A stretch of DNA of 64,000 nt from an uncultured Colwellia sp. (GCA_913058245.1 CAJXQJ010000001.1:1-64000), one strand, 5' to 3'. Shown: positions 8,722 to 18,189, numbered from the stretch's first letter. Translations and numbers: made by a program. The notes: generated from the letters alone by a model not told the origin.

Positions 8722-10371
8722 ATGGAACGCGAATCAATGGAGTTTGACGTTGTAATTGTTGGAGCTGGTCCTGCAGGCCTATCAACTGCTTGTCAATTAA
8801 TGAAGCTAGCACAAGAAAAAGAACAAGAACTAATGGTGTGTGTGGTAGAAAAAGGCTCTGAAGTAGGAGCTCACATACTTTCAGGTGCAGTTTTTGAACC
8901 ACGAGCATTAACAGAGTTATTTCCTGATTGGAAAGAAAAGGGTGCACCGTTAAATTCTGCCGTTACGGGTGATGATATTTATTTGTTTAATGGCGAAGAT
9001 AGCGCGGTTAAATTACCAGGTTTTAGTGTCCCTAAAACTATGCATAATGAAGGCAATTACATTGTTAGTATGGGCAATGTTTGTCGTTGGTTAGCTGAAC
9101 AAGCGGAACAACTTGGTGTAGAAATTTTCCCTGGTTTCCCTGCTCAAGATGTTATTTACAATGAAGATGGCAGTGTTGGTGGCGTAATAACCGGTGATAT
9201 GGGCTTAGATGCTGAAGGTAATCAAAAAGATTCATTTATGCCAGGTATGGAGTTGAAAGCAAAATACACTGTTTTTGCTGAAGGCTGTCGTGGTCATTTA
9301 GGTAAAGAACTCATCGCAAAGTTTGCCTTAGATGCAGATAAGTCGCCACAACATTATGGCTTAGGCTTTAAAGAAATTTGGGATATTGACCCTGCTAAGC
9401 ATCAAGAAGGCTTAGTGGTACACTCTGCTGGCTGGCCGTTAGAAAAAGACACCACAGGTGGTGGTTACTTATATCACGCAGAAAACAACCAAGTATTTGT
9501 TGGTCTAATTGTCGACTTAAATTATAGCAATCCGCATTTAAGCCCGTTTGATGAATTCCAACGTTATAAGCATCATCCGAAAATTGCTCAGTACCTTGAA
9601 GGTGGCAAGCGCGTTTCTTACGGCGCTCGAGCGATGGCAAAAGGTGGTTTTAATTCATTACCTAAAATGACTATGCCAGGTGCTGTGTTAGTAGGTTGTG
9701 ATGCTGGTACTATCAATTTTGCAAAAATTAAAGGTAACCATACCGCAATGAAGTCGGGTATGTTAGCGGCTGAATCTATATTTGAAGCGTTAGCATCTGG
9801 CGATGAAGGTGGTAAAGAGTTAACGAGTTATACTGAAAAGTATCAAAACTCTTGGTTATATGATGAGCTCTATAACACGCGTAATTTTGGCCCTGCTATG
9901 CATAAGTTTGGCACCTTTTTAGGCGGTGCATATAATACCATTGATCAAAACTTCTTTGGTGGTAAGTTACCTTTTAATCTTAAAGATGAAACCTTAGATC
10001 ATGAGCAACTTAAACTCGCTAAAGATGCACCGGTGATTAATTATCCAAAACCTGATAATAAATTGAGTTTTGATAAACTGTCATCAGTATTTTTATCAAA
10101 CACTAACCATGAAGAAGAGCAGCCATGTCACTTGAAGCTGGCAGATAGCAGTATTCCAATTAGTGTTAACTTAGCGAAGTATGCAGAGCCAGCGCAACGT
10201 TATTGCCCTGCAGGTGTATACGAAGTAGAAAGTACAGAGGAAGGCGATAAGTTTGTGATTAATTCGCAAAACTGTGTGCACTGTAAAACTTGTGACATTA
10301 AAGACCCAAGCCAGAATATAACTTGGGTAACGCCAGAAGGCACTGGTGGTCCAAATTATCCAAATATGTAA
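8722..10371 (+). CDS. etfD: Electron transfer flavoprotein-ubiquinone oxidoreductase
   Basis: From the ATG at 8722 the protein is 549 residues and begins MERESMEFDVVIVGAGPAG, the usual start of the family, with the FAD-binding GAGPAG at 14-19. GGGAG lies five bases ahead of this ATG, so the in-frame GTG/ATG at 8707/8710 are not preferred. The C-terminus has the [4Fe-4S] cysteines in YCPAG and CVHCKTCDIKDPSQNITW. The enzyme sits at the inner membrane and passes electrons from ETF to the quinone pool. It is divergent from etfBA, completing the electron path. Confidence 0.96.
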   Translation: MERESMEFDVVIVGAGPAGLSTACQLMKLAQEKEQELMVCVVEKGSEVGAHILSGAVFEPRALTELFPDWKEKGAPLNSAVTGDDIYLFNGEDSAVKLPGFSVPKTMHNEGNYIVSMGNVCRWLAEQAEQLGVEIFPGFPAQDVIYNEDGSVGGVITGDMGLDAEGNQKDSFMPGMELKAKYTVFAEGCRGHLGKELIAKFALDADKSPQHYGLGFKEIWDIDPAKHQEGLVVHSAGWPLEKDTTGGGYLYHAENNQVFVGLIVDLNYSNPHLSPFDEFQRYKHHPKIAQYLEGGKRVSYGARAMAKGGFNSLPKMTMPGAVLVGCDAGTINFAKIKGNHTAMKSGMLAAESIFEALASGDEGGKELTSYTEKYQNSWLYDELYNTRNFGPAMHKFGTFLGGAYNTIDQNFFGGKLPFNLKDETLDHEQLKLAKDAPVINYPKPDNKLSFDKLSSVFLSNTNHEEEQPCHLKLADSSIPISVNLAKYAEPAQRYCPAGVYEVESTEEGDKFVINSQNCVHCKTCDIKDPSQNITWVTPEGTGGPNYPNM

Positions 10372-10443
10372 TTGGCTAGTAAGTTAACTGTCTACAGTAC
10401 ATCGGCATCCATGCTATCGTGACATACCGTTCATCCTGAACAT

Positions 10444-10471
10444 AAAAAGCCTGCAATAGCAGGCTTTTTTT
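10444..10471 (+). terminator. Terminator after ETF-QO gene
   Basis: AAAAAGCCTGC, loop AATA, GCAGGCTTTTT followed by more T is a classic intrinsic terminator, usable from both strands. Confidence 0.9.
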
Positions 10472-10520
10472 GATTATATATAAATATTAAAGAACGAAGA
10501 TACTATAGAGTAGTCGCGAA

Positions 10521-11294
10521 TTAATTGGTTTCTATTAAATTAAACTCTGACAATGCAGGGATTTCGAGTTGTAACCTATTTTCTATTTCGTCTAACTTCA
10601 CGAGTCGAGTACAAATTTTTTCTGCTTTTGTTTCTAACGCGTTAGCTTGATTACTAATTCCTAACTTTATATCGTTCGCCATGGTTTCAATACGTTGGTC
10701 AAAGGTTTCTACCCGTTGTTCACTGCTTTGCTCTTCTCTATGTGTCATTGCTTCGCCAACAGCAATTAAAATAGTGCCTACTGAATCAGAAACAATCGCT
10801 TCAATTTCCTTTTCAAATTCGCCAGCAAAAACTTCATCAAAATCATCAAAGTCTTGTGGCGCAATATAGTAACTATCATCGCTATGGTTAAAACGAGTTC
10901 GTAAGCGCCATTTCATTTCGTCAAACTTTTCTTGAAATTGCTGATGGGACGCGCTGTTTTCGCCAGTTAAGCTACTAATTACCTTGTTTACAGCTTTTAA
11001 ACCTAGCTCAACACCTTCTATGGCAATAGAAACAATCGCGGGTACCTCTTCCCTGATCCCCTTAGTATATTGACTTAGCTGCACTTGTTGTTCAGCACTT
11101 AATTCAACTTCACGACCGTTTACAAATAGCTGATGTTGACCGTTAATTTGCACGTAGGTTTGACCGTGATTAACAATACGAATATGGGCGGGATCAATAA
11201 TCACACCGTGAGTAAAGTTAATATCGCATTGTTGCGCCTGAGCACTAGCCGTTAATAAACTAGCAATAAAAAGGCCGCGGGCAATAAATGCCAT
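10521..11294 (-). CDS. DUF2884 (YggN-like) periplasmic protein
   Basis: This 257-residue protein starts with a signal peptide (hydrophobic to about residue 20, cleavage after AQA). The mature part begins CDINFTHGVIIDPAHIRIV, then a predicted beta-rich stretch and a long helical part ending in CTRLVKLDEIENRLQLEIP, the same layout as E. coli YggN. No function is established for the family. It lies downstream of the FapA-like gene on the same strand (46 bases). Confidence 0.75.
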   Translation of the reverse strand: MAFIARGLFIASLLTASAQAQQCDINFTHGVIIDPAHIRIVNHGQTYVQINGQHQLFVNGREVELSAEQQVQLSQYTKGIREEVPAIVSIAIEGVELGLKAVNKVISSLTGENSASHQQFQEKFDEMKWRLRTRFNHSDDSYYIAPQDFDDFDEVFAGEFEKEIEAIVSDSVGTILIAVGEAMTHREEQSSEQRVETFDQRIETMANDIKLGISNQANALETKAEKICTRLVKLDEIENRLQLEIPALSEFNLIETN

Positions 11295-11340
11295 TGTAAA
11301 CTCCAGATTGGAAATATATTGTCGTCGATACTATAACAGA

Positions 11341-13026
11341 TTACGTGTTCACTATTGGGTCAACATGAATTTTTCGTTCTTTATAGATTAGTCGGCTTGG
11401 TCCGTACTCTCGACGTGTTTTATCATGAAATTCACCCACTGACAATTGAACACCATGATAAACTCTTTCTGTCGCTTCTACGTAAACACTTGTCATATAT
11501 TCTTGTAACGTTGCTTCAATAGCTTCTTTTTTGGATAAGTGCTCGCCCATTTTTTTTGCATGGTACTGATAAGTAGTTAATACTTTTGCCAACATTTCAG
11601 GCTTAGCTTTATCTTTTGGTAGCTTTTTAAGCTTATTGACTGCTGATTTTAGCTCTGAGGTTTTTTCTGATTCTTCTGTGACAAGTTCATCAACGTCAGA
11701 TATTTGTGCTAAATATTGTTCAACTTTTTCTTGGAAAGAAATTATTGTGGTACTGCCAGCTGTTGCACCAACAGTGCCTGCACGAACAGATTCACCAGCA
11801 CGAATATAGCCAGCAATTAATTTTCCATTGGGTTTGTCATCTGCACCTACCCAAAGCGTTGATGCAACTTTGACTATGTTATGCATCATTTGGTTTTCAA
11901 TTCGTAAAGATTCACATGAAATTTCTGCATATTGGCTGTATTTTGCAAAAACTTTGCCGCCAGCTTTAATGTTAACGCTCATATGAATTTGATCAACTTC
12001 TAGGTCATCAACTTCTTGTTTCTTACCTATAATACCAGTGCCTATAGTGATGTCACCACCTGCTTCTAAGGTTGCTGATTCGACAAAGCCACCAATGGAT
12101 ATGTCGCCAGTAGCGTGAACTTTCATGCCCTCACAAACGTCACCGTCGATAATAACACTACCCTGAAATTTTACGTGACCTGTACTAATATCAACATTTT
12201 TAATTTGATAAACGTTGTCGACTTCCATACCATTTTCAATAATGCGGGGTAGGCCAACTAATGTAGAAACTAAAATGCTACTATTTTTAGGACTTAATGC
12301 CGTACCTTCACCAACATGCATTTCTAAGTCAGCGCCCGGTGTTGGTTCTAAAACATCGCCGATAACGGTATAACCTTTAATACCGTCTGTTAGTGGGATT
12401 TTCTTGGCCAGCGGATCACCTACTTTTACGCAAATAATATCACCTAGGTCGCGCATATCGACACTGCCATCTTCACGTTTTTTCGGTTTTAGTATCCGAT
12501 CTTGTGCACTTTCAACTAACAGTTTAACCCGAGAATCTTTACCATCTATTGGCAATTTCCCATGGGCAATTTCACCTTTTACAATTGAGCCTGCTGGTTC
12601 TTTAGCTGCTTGCTTAGCGAGTTTAATGAGTTGATCTTTGCTAAAACCTTTGCATACACCGGCATCTTGAGATGCATTTAGAATGGCTTTTGCACTCATG
12701 TGCTTGCCACCAAGCGCAGTAGATATTTCCGCAGAAGCCGACATATTGTCATTGTCGACATTGATAATGATAGTCGCATCACGGCGTTCAAGTATCTGAT
12801 ACTTTATTTCACGACCAGACATGTTGTCTTGTAGAGGCTTTAATACGCTATTTAATTCGGCAATAGCATTTTTTATATTGCCATTATCGACATATAAATT
12901 GCTATATTCTGAGTTTTCAATCAGCTCATGAATGTTTGCTTCAGTTAACTGTGTTTTTGTTTTAACTGGAGACAGTACTAGGTCTATGTTGTTTTTATTA
13001 TTCGCTACTAAACTTGCCTTGCTCAC
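11341..13026 (-). CDS. FapA-like (DUF342) protein
   Basis: This 561-residue protein has the DUF342 signature: a long run of glycine-rich beta-helix turns (GSVIIDGDVCEGMKVHATGDISIGG; AGGDITIGTGIIG; GKLIAGYIRAGESVRAGTVGA), followed by a charged coiled-coil (about 430-510). Family members are called flagellar assembly protein A, but their role is poorly known and many occur away from flagellar genes, as here. It uses a GTG start with GGAG eight bases upstream. It follows a 108-residue unknown gene by 39 bases, probably in one operon. Confidence 0.82.
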   Translation of the reverse strand: MSKASLVANNKNNIDLVLSPVKTKTQLTEANIHELIENSEYSNLYVDNGNIKNAIAELNSVLKPLQDNMSGREIKYQILERRDATIIINVDNDNMSASAEISTALGGKHMSAKAILNASQDAGVCKGFSKDQLIKLAKQAAKEPAGSIVKGEIAHGKLPIDGKDSRVKLLVESAQDRILKPKKREDGSVDMRDLGDIICVKVGDPLAKKIPLTDGIKGYTVIGDVLEPTPGADLEMHVGEGTALSPKNSSILVSTLVGLPRIIENGMEVDNVYQIKNVDISTGHVKFQGSVIIDGDVCEGMKVHATGDISIGGFVESATLEAGGDITIGTGIIGKKQEVDDLEVDQIHMSVNIKAGGKVFAKYSQYAEISCESLRIENQMMHNIVKVASTLWVGADDKPNGKLIAGYIRAGESVRAGTVGATAGSTTIISFQEKVEQYLAQISDVDELVTEESEKTSELKSAVNKLKKLPKDKAKPEMLAKVLTTYQYHAKKMGEHLSKKEAIEATLQEYMTSVYVEATERVYHGVQLSVGEFHDKTRREYGPSRLIYKERKIHVDPIVNT

Positions 13027-13065
13027 ACTCGTTTTACTCCATTATTTACAAACGCGGGTGGTCCC

Positions 13066-13392
13066 TTAGATATAGTTTTCTTGATGTACCTTAATAAAGT
13101 TAGCTGTACCCACTTTAGAATAATCTAATTTGTATTCTTTGTTATCTAATGCTTGCACAAATACTAAGGTTTTTTCTTCACCAAAAACCTCTACAACACT
13201 AACATCAACAACTTCTTGATATGCTTTTTTTGCTTCTGAACGTTTTTTTGGAATAGGGCCTTTATATATTCCCATGCCAACATGGCTTACTATAACAACA
13301 GGGTGCGCGCCATTAACCACGAGTAGATCAATCTTTTTGTTTTTATGAATAATGGTATTTCGACCACTGGTTATGAAATTTTTATCTATCAA
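13066..13392 (-). CDS. Unknown 108-residue protein upstream of FapA-like gene
   Basis: I do not recognise this protein. It is small, lysine-rich and predicted mostly beta (KKIDLLVVNGAHPVVIVSHVGMGIYKG; VVDVSVVEVFGEEKTLVFVQALDNKEYKL), without signal peptide or membrane segment. It starts at TTG with a strong AAAGGAG seven bases upstream, which makes translation credible. Being the first gene ahead of the FapA-like gene, it may work with that protein. Confidence 0.75.
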   Translation of the reverse strand: MIDKNFITSGRNTIIHKNKKIDLLVVNGAHPVVIVSHVGMGIYKGPIPKKRSEAKKAYQEVVDVSVVEVFGEEKTLVFVQALDNKEYKLDYSKVGTANFIKVHQENYI

Positions 13393-13606
13393 AGTACTCT
13401 CCTTTGAGCCTAACTATTACCTTAATACGTTTAATTATAACGGTTATAAGGGTATTTGCTGTTTTTATAAAATTAATTCAATAATTCAGTAATAATTGAA
13501 TAGTTGTTAGAACTAGCACACTTAATTACATCAAATATATAAATATTTTTAAGACTACGCAATATAAAAGCCGATCACTACCGTATTATATCAGATGAAT
13601 TGATGA

Positions 13607-14881
13607 TCACTTGTCGTAATGAGCCATTTCGTTACTTTGTATTAACATTCTTCGCACCAAGTCTAAGCTTCTAGCCGCAACAATATGCTGAAATTGCTTT
13701 CTTGCTACATTGATACAATAATATTTGGCCTGAATATTACTTTTGTCTCCCCAAGCTATCCAAACTGAGCCAACCGGTTTGTCTTTAGTGCCGCCGTTTG
13801 GGCCGGCAATTCCAGAAACGGCAATGGTAAAGTCAGCTCCTGAATTTGCTAATGCACCGGTAGCCATGGCTATGACAGTTTCCTTGCTAACTGCTCCGTG
13901 GTTTATCAATGTCGAAGTTGGCACCCCAAGCATTTTTGTTTTCATTTCATTCGAGTATGTCACATAGCCAGCCTCGAATACTGCTGATGCCCCAGAAATT
14001 GACGTTAACTGGCTGGCAATTAAGCCGCCTGTACAAGACTCTGCAACAGTAATTTTCTGATGCGCCCTTATTAGTTGAGGGACTAAATAGTCGGCGAGGG
14101 TGCTATTTCCATTATCGCCTTCTGCCAATATATGAGCGCCTAGTAATAGCTTTATTTTTGTTAACCATTCGGGTAGTAATTTTTGCCCTTGTTGGCAATT
14201 AACTGCTAATTTTAATTCCAGAATAGGCATTGCCGCACGAAAGCCAATGGTAATTTCGTTTGGCCAAGCAGGGAGGTGATCGTTTATTAATGCTTGGATA
14301 CTCGACTCTCCAATTCCAAAGAGGTGTAGTCGGTGTAGTGTGTTGTATTGTGGCGGCACGAAGCGTGTTTTTAAAATGATTGTTATTTCTTCGCGCAGCA
14401 TATGAGCAAGTTCACTGGGCACACCAGGAGTGCAAATAATTAGGCACTGATTTAATTCAACGCTAAAACCAACAGCACTACCGGTTCTATTGGCGATAAT
14501 ATTACTATTTTTCGGTAAATAGGCCTGCTTTAAATTAGGCTGATTTAATGTTGTGTTTCGTCTTTTCGCCCACGTTTTCAAGTGCTGGTGGGCATCTTTG
14601 TTTAATTCCAATTTACTATTACATGCTGTAGCGACAACTTCTGCGGTTAAGTCATCTGTCGTTGGTCCTAGTCCACCATTAATAAAGAGTAAATCAGAGG
14701 TTTGGCTTAGTTGTAAAATTTCAGTTGCTAATAATTCCTGCTCGTCACCGATAGTCACTTTTTTATCAATTGATAAGCCAATATTGTTTAATTGCTCAGC
14801 AAATAGCACAGAGTTAGTATCAACTACATCACCGTTCATTAATTCGCTACCAGTAAGTAATAGACTAACTTTTGTTTTCAT
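13607..14881 (-). CDS. cinA: CinA-family protein: MoaB-like domain plus nicotinamide-nucleotide amidase
   Basis: The 424-residue length is that of full CinA. The N-terminal half has the MoaB-like/COG1058 pattern (LLLTGSELMNGDVVDTNS; INGGLGPTTDDLTAEVVA; CTPGVPSELAHML). The C-terminal half is a PncC-type NMN amidase (VAESCTGGLIASQLTSISGAS; GVSKETVIAMATGAL pattern; AVSGIAGPNGGTKDKPVGSVWIAW). PncC recycles nicotinamide mononucleotide, and the N-terminal part acts as an ADP-ribose pyrophosphatase in studied homologues. It is transcribed divergently from the DUF4097 gene. Confidence 0.9.
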   Translation of the reverse strand: MKTKVSLLLTGSELMNGDVVDTNSVLFAEQLNNIGLSIDKKVTIGDEQELLATEILQLSQTSDLLFINGGLGPTTDDLTAEVVATACNSKLELNKDAHQHLKTWAKRRNTTLNQPNLKQAYLPKNSNIIANRTGSAVGFSVELNQCLIICTPGVPSELAHMLREEITIILKTRFVPPQYNTLHRLHLFGIGESSIQALINDHLPAWPNEITIGFRAAMPILELKLAVNCQQGQKLLPEWLTKIKLLLGAHILAEGDNGNSTLADYLVPQLIRAHQKITVAESCTGGLIASQLTSISGASAVFEAGYVTYSNEMKTKMLGVPTSTLINHGAVSKETVIAMATGALANSGADFTIAVSGIAGPNGGTKDKPVGSVWIAWGDKSNIQAKYYCINVARKQFQHIVAARSLDLVRRMLIQSNEMAHYDK

Positions 14882-15046
14882 CGTGTAATAGGTTCCTTGA
14901 ACATCATGATTTGCATGGTAGCGAAATTACTCCTTGATAGCTCGGAAAAAATTATTTGCTGGAGTTAAAAAATTTTTTTAAACCTTTTTCATCAATGTGG
15001 TGACTAATTGATTAAACAACAACGATTTAGTTATTAGGGAAATATT

Positions 15047-15814
15047 ATGCAATCTTCTTTTTTGAAATTAATGTCAACGACTAGTGTTATTGCGCTACTA
15101 AGTTTTTCTGTTCAAGCGGATGTAATTGATGAAGTGGAGCAATCATTTGACGTTAGTGAACAAGCATCATTTCGTCTTGATAATGTTAATGGTTCAGTAG
15201 AGATATCAACCTGGGACAAAGCTGAAATTCACGTTATGGCAACGATTACTGCTGATGACCAAGATGATAGAGATAATATTATTATTGATATGCAGCAAAG
15301 CTCAGTCGGGGTTAGTGTTGAAACGCGTTATAAAGAAAAGTCGAGTTGGGGACATAATAGTAATTCAGGTAAAGTTGAATATGTTGTAACTGTTCCAAGA
15401 AATGCCTCATTATCTGAAATTGATTTAGTTAATGGCTCATTGGTAATTAACGACGTAAAAGGTGAAGTGAATGCGGAGTTGGTTAACGGTTCCATTAAAG
15501 CAAATGGTTTAGCAAGAAATGGCGAGTTTAGTTCTGTTAACGGTAGCATTAAAATTACGTATGATGAACTCTCCGCAGAATTAGACCGTATTGATGTTGA
15601 AACGGTAAACGGTAGTATTAAAGTCTCCGTTCCGAAATCATTAAGCGCGTTAGTTGAAGCAGAAACAATGCATGGCAGTATCAAAACAGATTTTGGTTTA
15701 GTGGCGGAAAAGAACTTGTTTACAGGTCGTAATTTAAGCGGCGAAGTGGGTAGTGGTGATATTAAAATTACTATGGAAAGCGTTAACGGTAGCGTTAAAT
15801 TAAAAGGTCACTAG
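15047..15814 (+). CDS. DUF4097-type secreted beta-repeat protein
   Basis: This 255-residue protein has a signal peptide (cleavage after VQA near residue 25) and a series of short repeats on the pattern xVNGSIKI: NVNGSVEI, LVNGSLVI, LVNGSIKA, SVNGSIKI, TVNGSIKV, TMHGSIKT, VGSGDIKI, SVNGSVKL. That is the right-handed beta-solenoid signature of DUF4097/adhesin-like proteins. Function is unknown; family members sit in the envelope. It is a single gene with its own terminator. Confidence 0.82.
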   Translation: MQSSFLKLMSTTSVIALLSFSVQADVIDEVEQSFDVSEQASFRLDNVNGSVEISTWDKAEIHVMATITADDQDDRDNIIIDMQQSSVGVSVETRYKEKSSWGHNSNSGKVEYVVTVPRNASLSEIDLVNGSLVINDVKGEVNAELVNGSIKANGLARNGEFSSVNGSIKITYDELSAELDRIDVETVNGSIKVSVPKSLSALVEAETMHGSIKTDFGLVAEKNLFTGRNLSGEVGSGDIKITMESVNGSVKLKGH

Positions 15815-15842
15815 TCAGCCCGCTACACTACTAAAAGTTATT

Positions 15843-15872
15843 AAAAAGCGAGCCACGTGGCTCGCTTTTTAA
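15843..15872 (+). terminator. Terminator after DUF4097 gene
   Basis: AAAAAGCGAGCCAC and GTGGCTCGCTTTTT are perfect reverse complements, with an A-tract on one side and a T-tract on the other: a bidirectional intrinsic terminator. Confidence 0.9.
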
Positions 15873-15948
15873 TATTTCTACTAACTTGTCTGAATTTTTC
15901 CACTATTATGAGTATAATAGTGGAATGGAATGTTAGATAGGTTATCAC

Positions 15949-16734
15949 TTGAAGCACACTGCAAACACTGGATTGTTCATTGCTCTTTTTCAGAGTGCCA
16001 TAGTGGCTTTTTTTATTTCAACGAGCACATCATATAGCAAAGAATATATCATTGGTGTTGAAGACGTTAGTTACTTTCCTTTATATGATTTTTCACCGCA
16101 GTATCCTAATCGGGCAAGCTTTACTAAAGATTTACTAAGTAGCTTTTTTAAAAGCAACGGCTACCAATTCAAGTTTGTACCATTACCAATAAAGCGATTT
16201 GATAAGTGGTATGTGGAGGAGGCTATTGATTTTAAGTTTCCAGACAATGTACGCTGGCGCGCTGGTGATTCAAAAAAATTGGGGATTACTTATAGTTCGC
16301 CAGTTCTAACATTGACGGCAGGTACATATGTTGATCAAAAACTGCGAAAAAAACCACGTGAAAGTATCAAGCGACTCGGTACGGTTTTAGGCTTTTTTCC
16401 CACACTGTGGTACGACAAAATTCAGGACAAATCTACAGCATTAGTGGAATTGTCATCTCCTTATAGCATAGTTAAACATATGCTCCATGGTAATATTGAT
16501 GCAACTAATATTGATAAGAATGTTATTAATTATAACTTGAAGCTTCTCGGTAAAAGTGGCGATAGCATCGTACTTAATAAGCAAATTAAAAATGAACAAT
16601 ATGCGTATCACTTTTCATCAATTCATTACCCTGAAATGATCCGGGAATTTAATGCCTTTTTAAGAGAAAATCAGCAACTTGTTGCTCGCATTAAGTCGAA
16701 ATATGGCATAATTGAAGCCAACCGCGTTAAATAG
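15949..16734 (+). CDS. Periplasmic solute-binding-like protein
   Basis: This 261-residue protein has an N-terminal signal peptide (hydrophobic LFIALFQSAIVAFFIS) and the general layout of amino-acid-type periplasmic binding proteins: YIIGVEDVSYFPLYDF near the start, LLSSFFKSNGYQFKFVPLP next, and a repetitive lobe-two region. No transporter gene is adjacent, so it is an orphan binding-type protein. The start at TTG 15949 is the best available; the Shine-Dalgarno is weak (TAGG). Ligand unknown. Confidence 0.68.
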   Translation: MKHTANTGLFIALFQSAIVAFFISTSTSYSKEYIIGVEDVSYFPLYDFSPQYPNRASFTKDLLSSFFKSNGYQFKFVPLPIKRFDKWYVEEAIDFKFPDNVRWRAGDSKKLGITYSSPVLTLTAGTYVDQKLRKKPRESIKRLGTVLGFFPTLWYDKIQDKSTALVELSSPYSIVKHMLHGNIDATNIDKNVINYNLKLLGKSGDSIVLNKQIKNEQYAYHFSSIHYPEMIREFNAFLRENQQLVARIKSKYGIIEANRVK

Positions 16735-16769
16735 CCTTTTCAAGTCCATTAAAGAGAGTTTTTTTGCCC

Positions 16770-17165
16770 ATGACTGAGCAAACTGAATGTTATCATCGAT
16801 CATTTCTATTTGGTAAATGGTATCGAAGCGAGCAAGATGAAAGTGGCAATGCCTTTACCGAATATGCACAGCTAACTGATGATGGCCATTATGAATTCAC
16901 TTTTATTCAACATGATGATGTTGGCAATATTAGCGAACAAACCGTTGAGTCGGGTGATTGGGGGTTAGTGGGAGATATTCACTTTACTATTAGTAAAAGT
17001 GAATTTATTAATGATGAGCATTACGCTGCTGATTTAAGCCATGAAGATAATTATCACGCTTATCGTGTATTAACCTTGAACAGCCAAGTTTTTAAATATC
17101 AACATATCTTAACCAATGAAGTGTTTATCCTGCGCCGAGTTATTGATAATATCGCACTCAGTTAA
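16770..17165 (+). CDS. Unknown 131-residue acidic protein
   Basis: I do not recognise it. It is acidic and aromatic-rich, with a lipocalin-like beta pattern (FLFGKWYRSEQDESGNAFTEYAQLTDDGHYEFTFIQHD ... SGDWGLVGDIHFTI), suggesting a small beta-barrel fold. There is no signal peptide. I prefer the ATG at 16770; a TTG two codons upstream (16764) is also possible. It follows the binding-type protein by 35 bases. Confidence 0.65.
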   Translation: MTEQTECYHRSFLFGKWYRSEQDESGNAFTEYAQLTDDGHYEFTFIQHDDVGNISEQTVESGDWGLVGDIHFTISKSEFINDEHYAADLSHEDNYHAYRVLTLNSQVFKYQHILTNEVFILRRVIDNIALS

Positions 17166-17227
17166 GGTATGTGTGAGTCACGCCTCGTAATACCTATTTA
17201 TACTAATTTATCTTGTTGAGAGTTCGA

Positions 17228-18136
17228 ATGAAGCAAATTAAAGCTGCCAGTTTAATTACGGCGATTAAAACACCATTTAATGCTAAAGGTGATATTGATT
17301 TTAATACTTATGACCAATTAGTTGCTCACCAAATTCAAGCAGGTGTTGACGGTATTGTTGTTGGCGGCACAACAGGAGAAGGGCATTTATTGACGTGGGA
17401 AGAGCATTTAATTCTTATTGCCCACAGCGTTCATAAATATGGAAAAAATTTACTTATCGTTGGTAATACTGGTAGTAATAATACCCGAGAAGCAATAAAA
17501 GCTACACAACACGGCTTTGCAACGGGGATGGACGCAGCATTACAGATTAATCCTTACTATGGCCGCAGCTCATTTGCTGGCGTTAGCGCCCATTTTAATA
17601 AAGTTTTAGATATTGGCCCTGCTTTTATCTATAACGTGCCAGGCCGTACGGGACAAGATTTAACACCTGATTTAATTGAACCTCTAGCGCAGCATGAAAA
17701 CTTTATTGGTGTAAAAGAATGTGCTGGCAATGACCGTATCGCCTATTATGAAGAACGTGGCATTGCTTGTTGGTCTGGTAATGACGATGAAAGTGCGGTT
17801 GGTCGTCATCAACACGGTTCACACGGTGTTATTTCAGTTACTTCAAATATTGTCCCAGGTTTAATGCGAAAATTAATGGATGAACCAAACGAAACGCTAA
17901 ACCAAAGTTTGCAACCATTAATGAACTGGCTATTTTGTGAACCTAATCCTATTGCCATTAACACTACGTTAATGATGACAGGTGCAGTATCGCCTATTTT
18001 TAGAATGCCATACAAAGCACTAACTACAGCGCAACGAGCAGAAGGTTTAGCTATGTTATCTAAGTTATCGCAAGATGAACTTGTCGGTGATGAATTGAAC
18101 TTAATGGCTGATGATGACTTTCAATATAGTTGTTAG
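17228..18136 (+). CDS. dapA: Dihydrodipicolinate synthase family protein, plant type
   Basis: This 302-residue protein begins at the ATG 17228, five bases after GAGAG. It has the DapA fold and active site: TTGE (48-51), Tyr135 and Arg140 in YNVPGRTG, and Schiff-base Lys163 in GVKECAGN. Long blocks (IVGNTGSNNTREAI, INPYYGRSSFAG, WSGNDDES, GVISVTSNIVPGLMRKLM, PLMNWLFCEPNPI) resemble the chloroplast DHDPS of plants more than E. coli DapA. It probably condenses pyruvate with aspartate semialdehyde for lysine and diaminopimelate synthesis, but no other lysine gene is near and this may be a second copy or a related aldolase. Confidence 0.82.
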   Translation: MKQIKAASLITAIKTPFNAKGDIDFNTYDQLVAHQIQAGVDGIVVGGTTGEGHLLTWEEHLILIAHSVHKYGKNLLIVGNTGSNNTREAIKATQHGFATGMDAALQINPYYGRSSFAGVSAHFNKVLDIGPAFIYNVPGRTGQDLTPDLIEPLAQHENFIGVKECAGNDRIAYYEERGIACWSGNDDESAVGRHQHGSHGVISVTSNIVPGLMRKLMDEPNETLNQSLQPLMNWLFCEPNPIAINTTLMMTGAVSPIFRMPYKALTTAQRAEGLAMLSKLSQDELVGDELNLMADDDFQYSC

Positions 18137-18162
18137 TTATTTACTTTGTCGAGAATAAAAAG

Positions 18163-18189
18163 AAACGGTGAGCTTAGCTCACCGTTTTT
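18163..18189 (+). terminator. Terminator after dapA-like gene
   Basis: AAACGGTGAGC, loop TTA, GCTCACCGTTTTT is a strong stem with T-tract, placed 26 bases after the stop codon. Confidence 0.9.
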
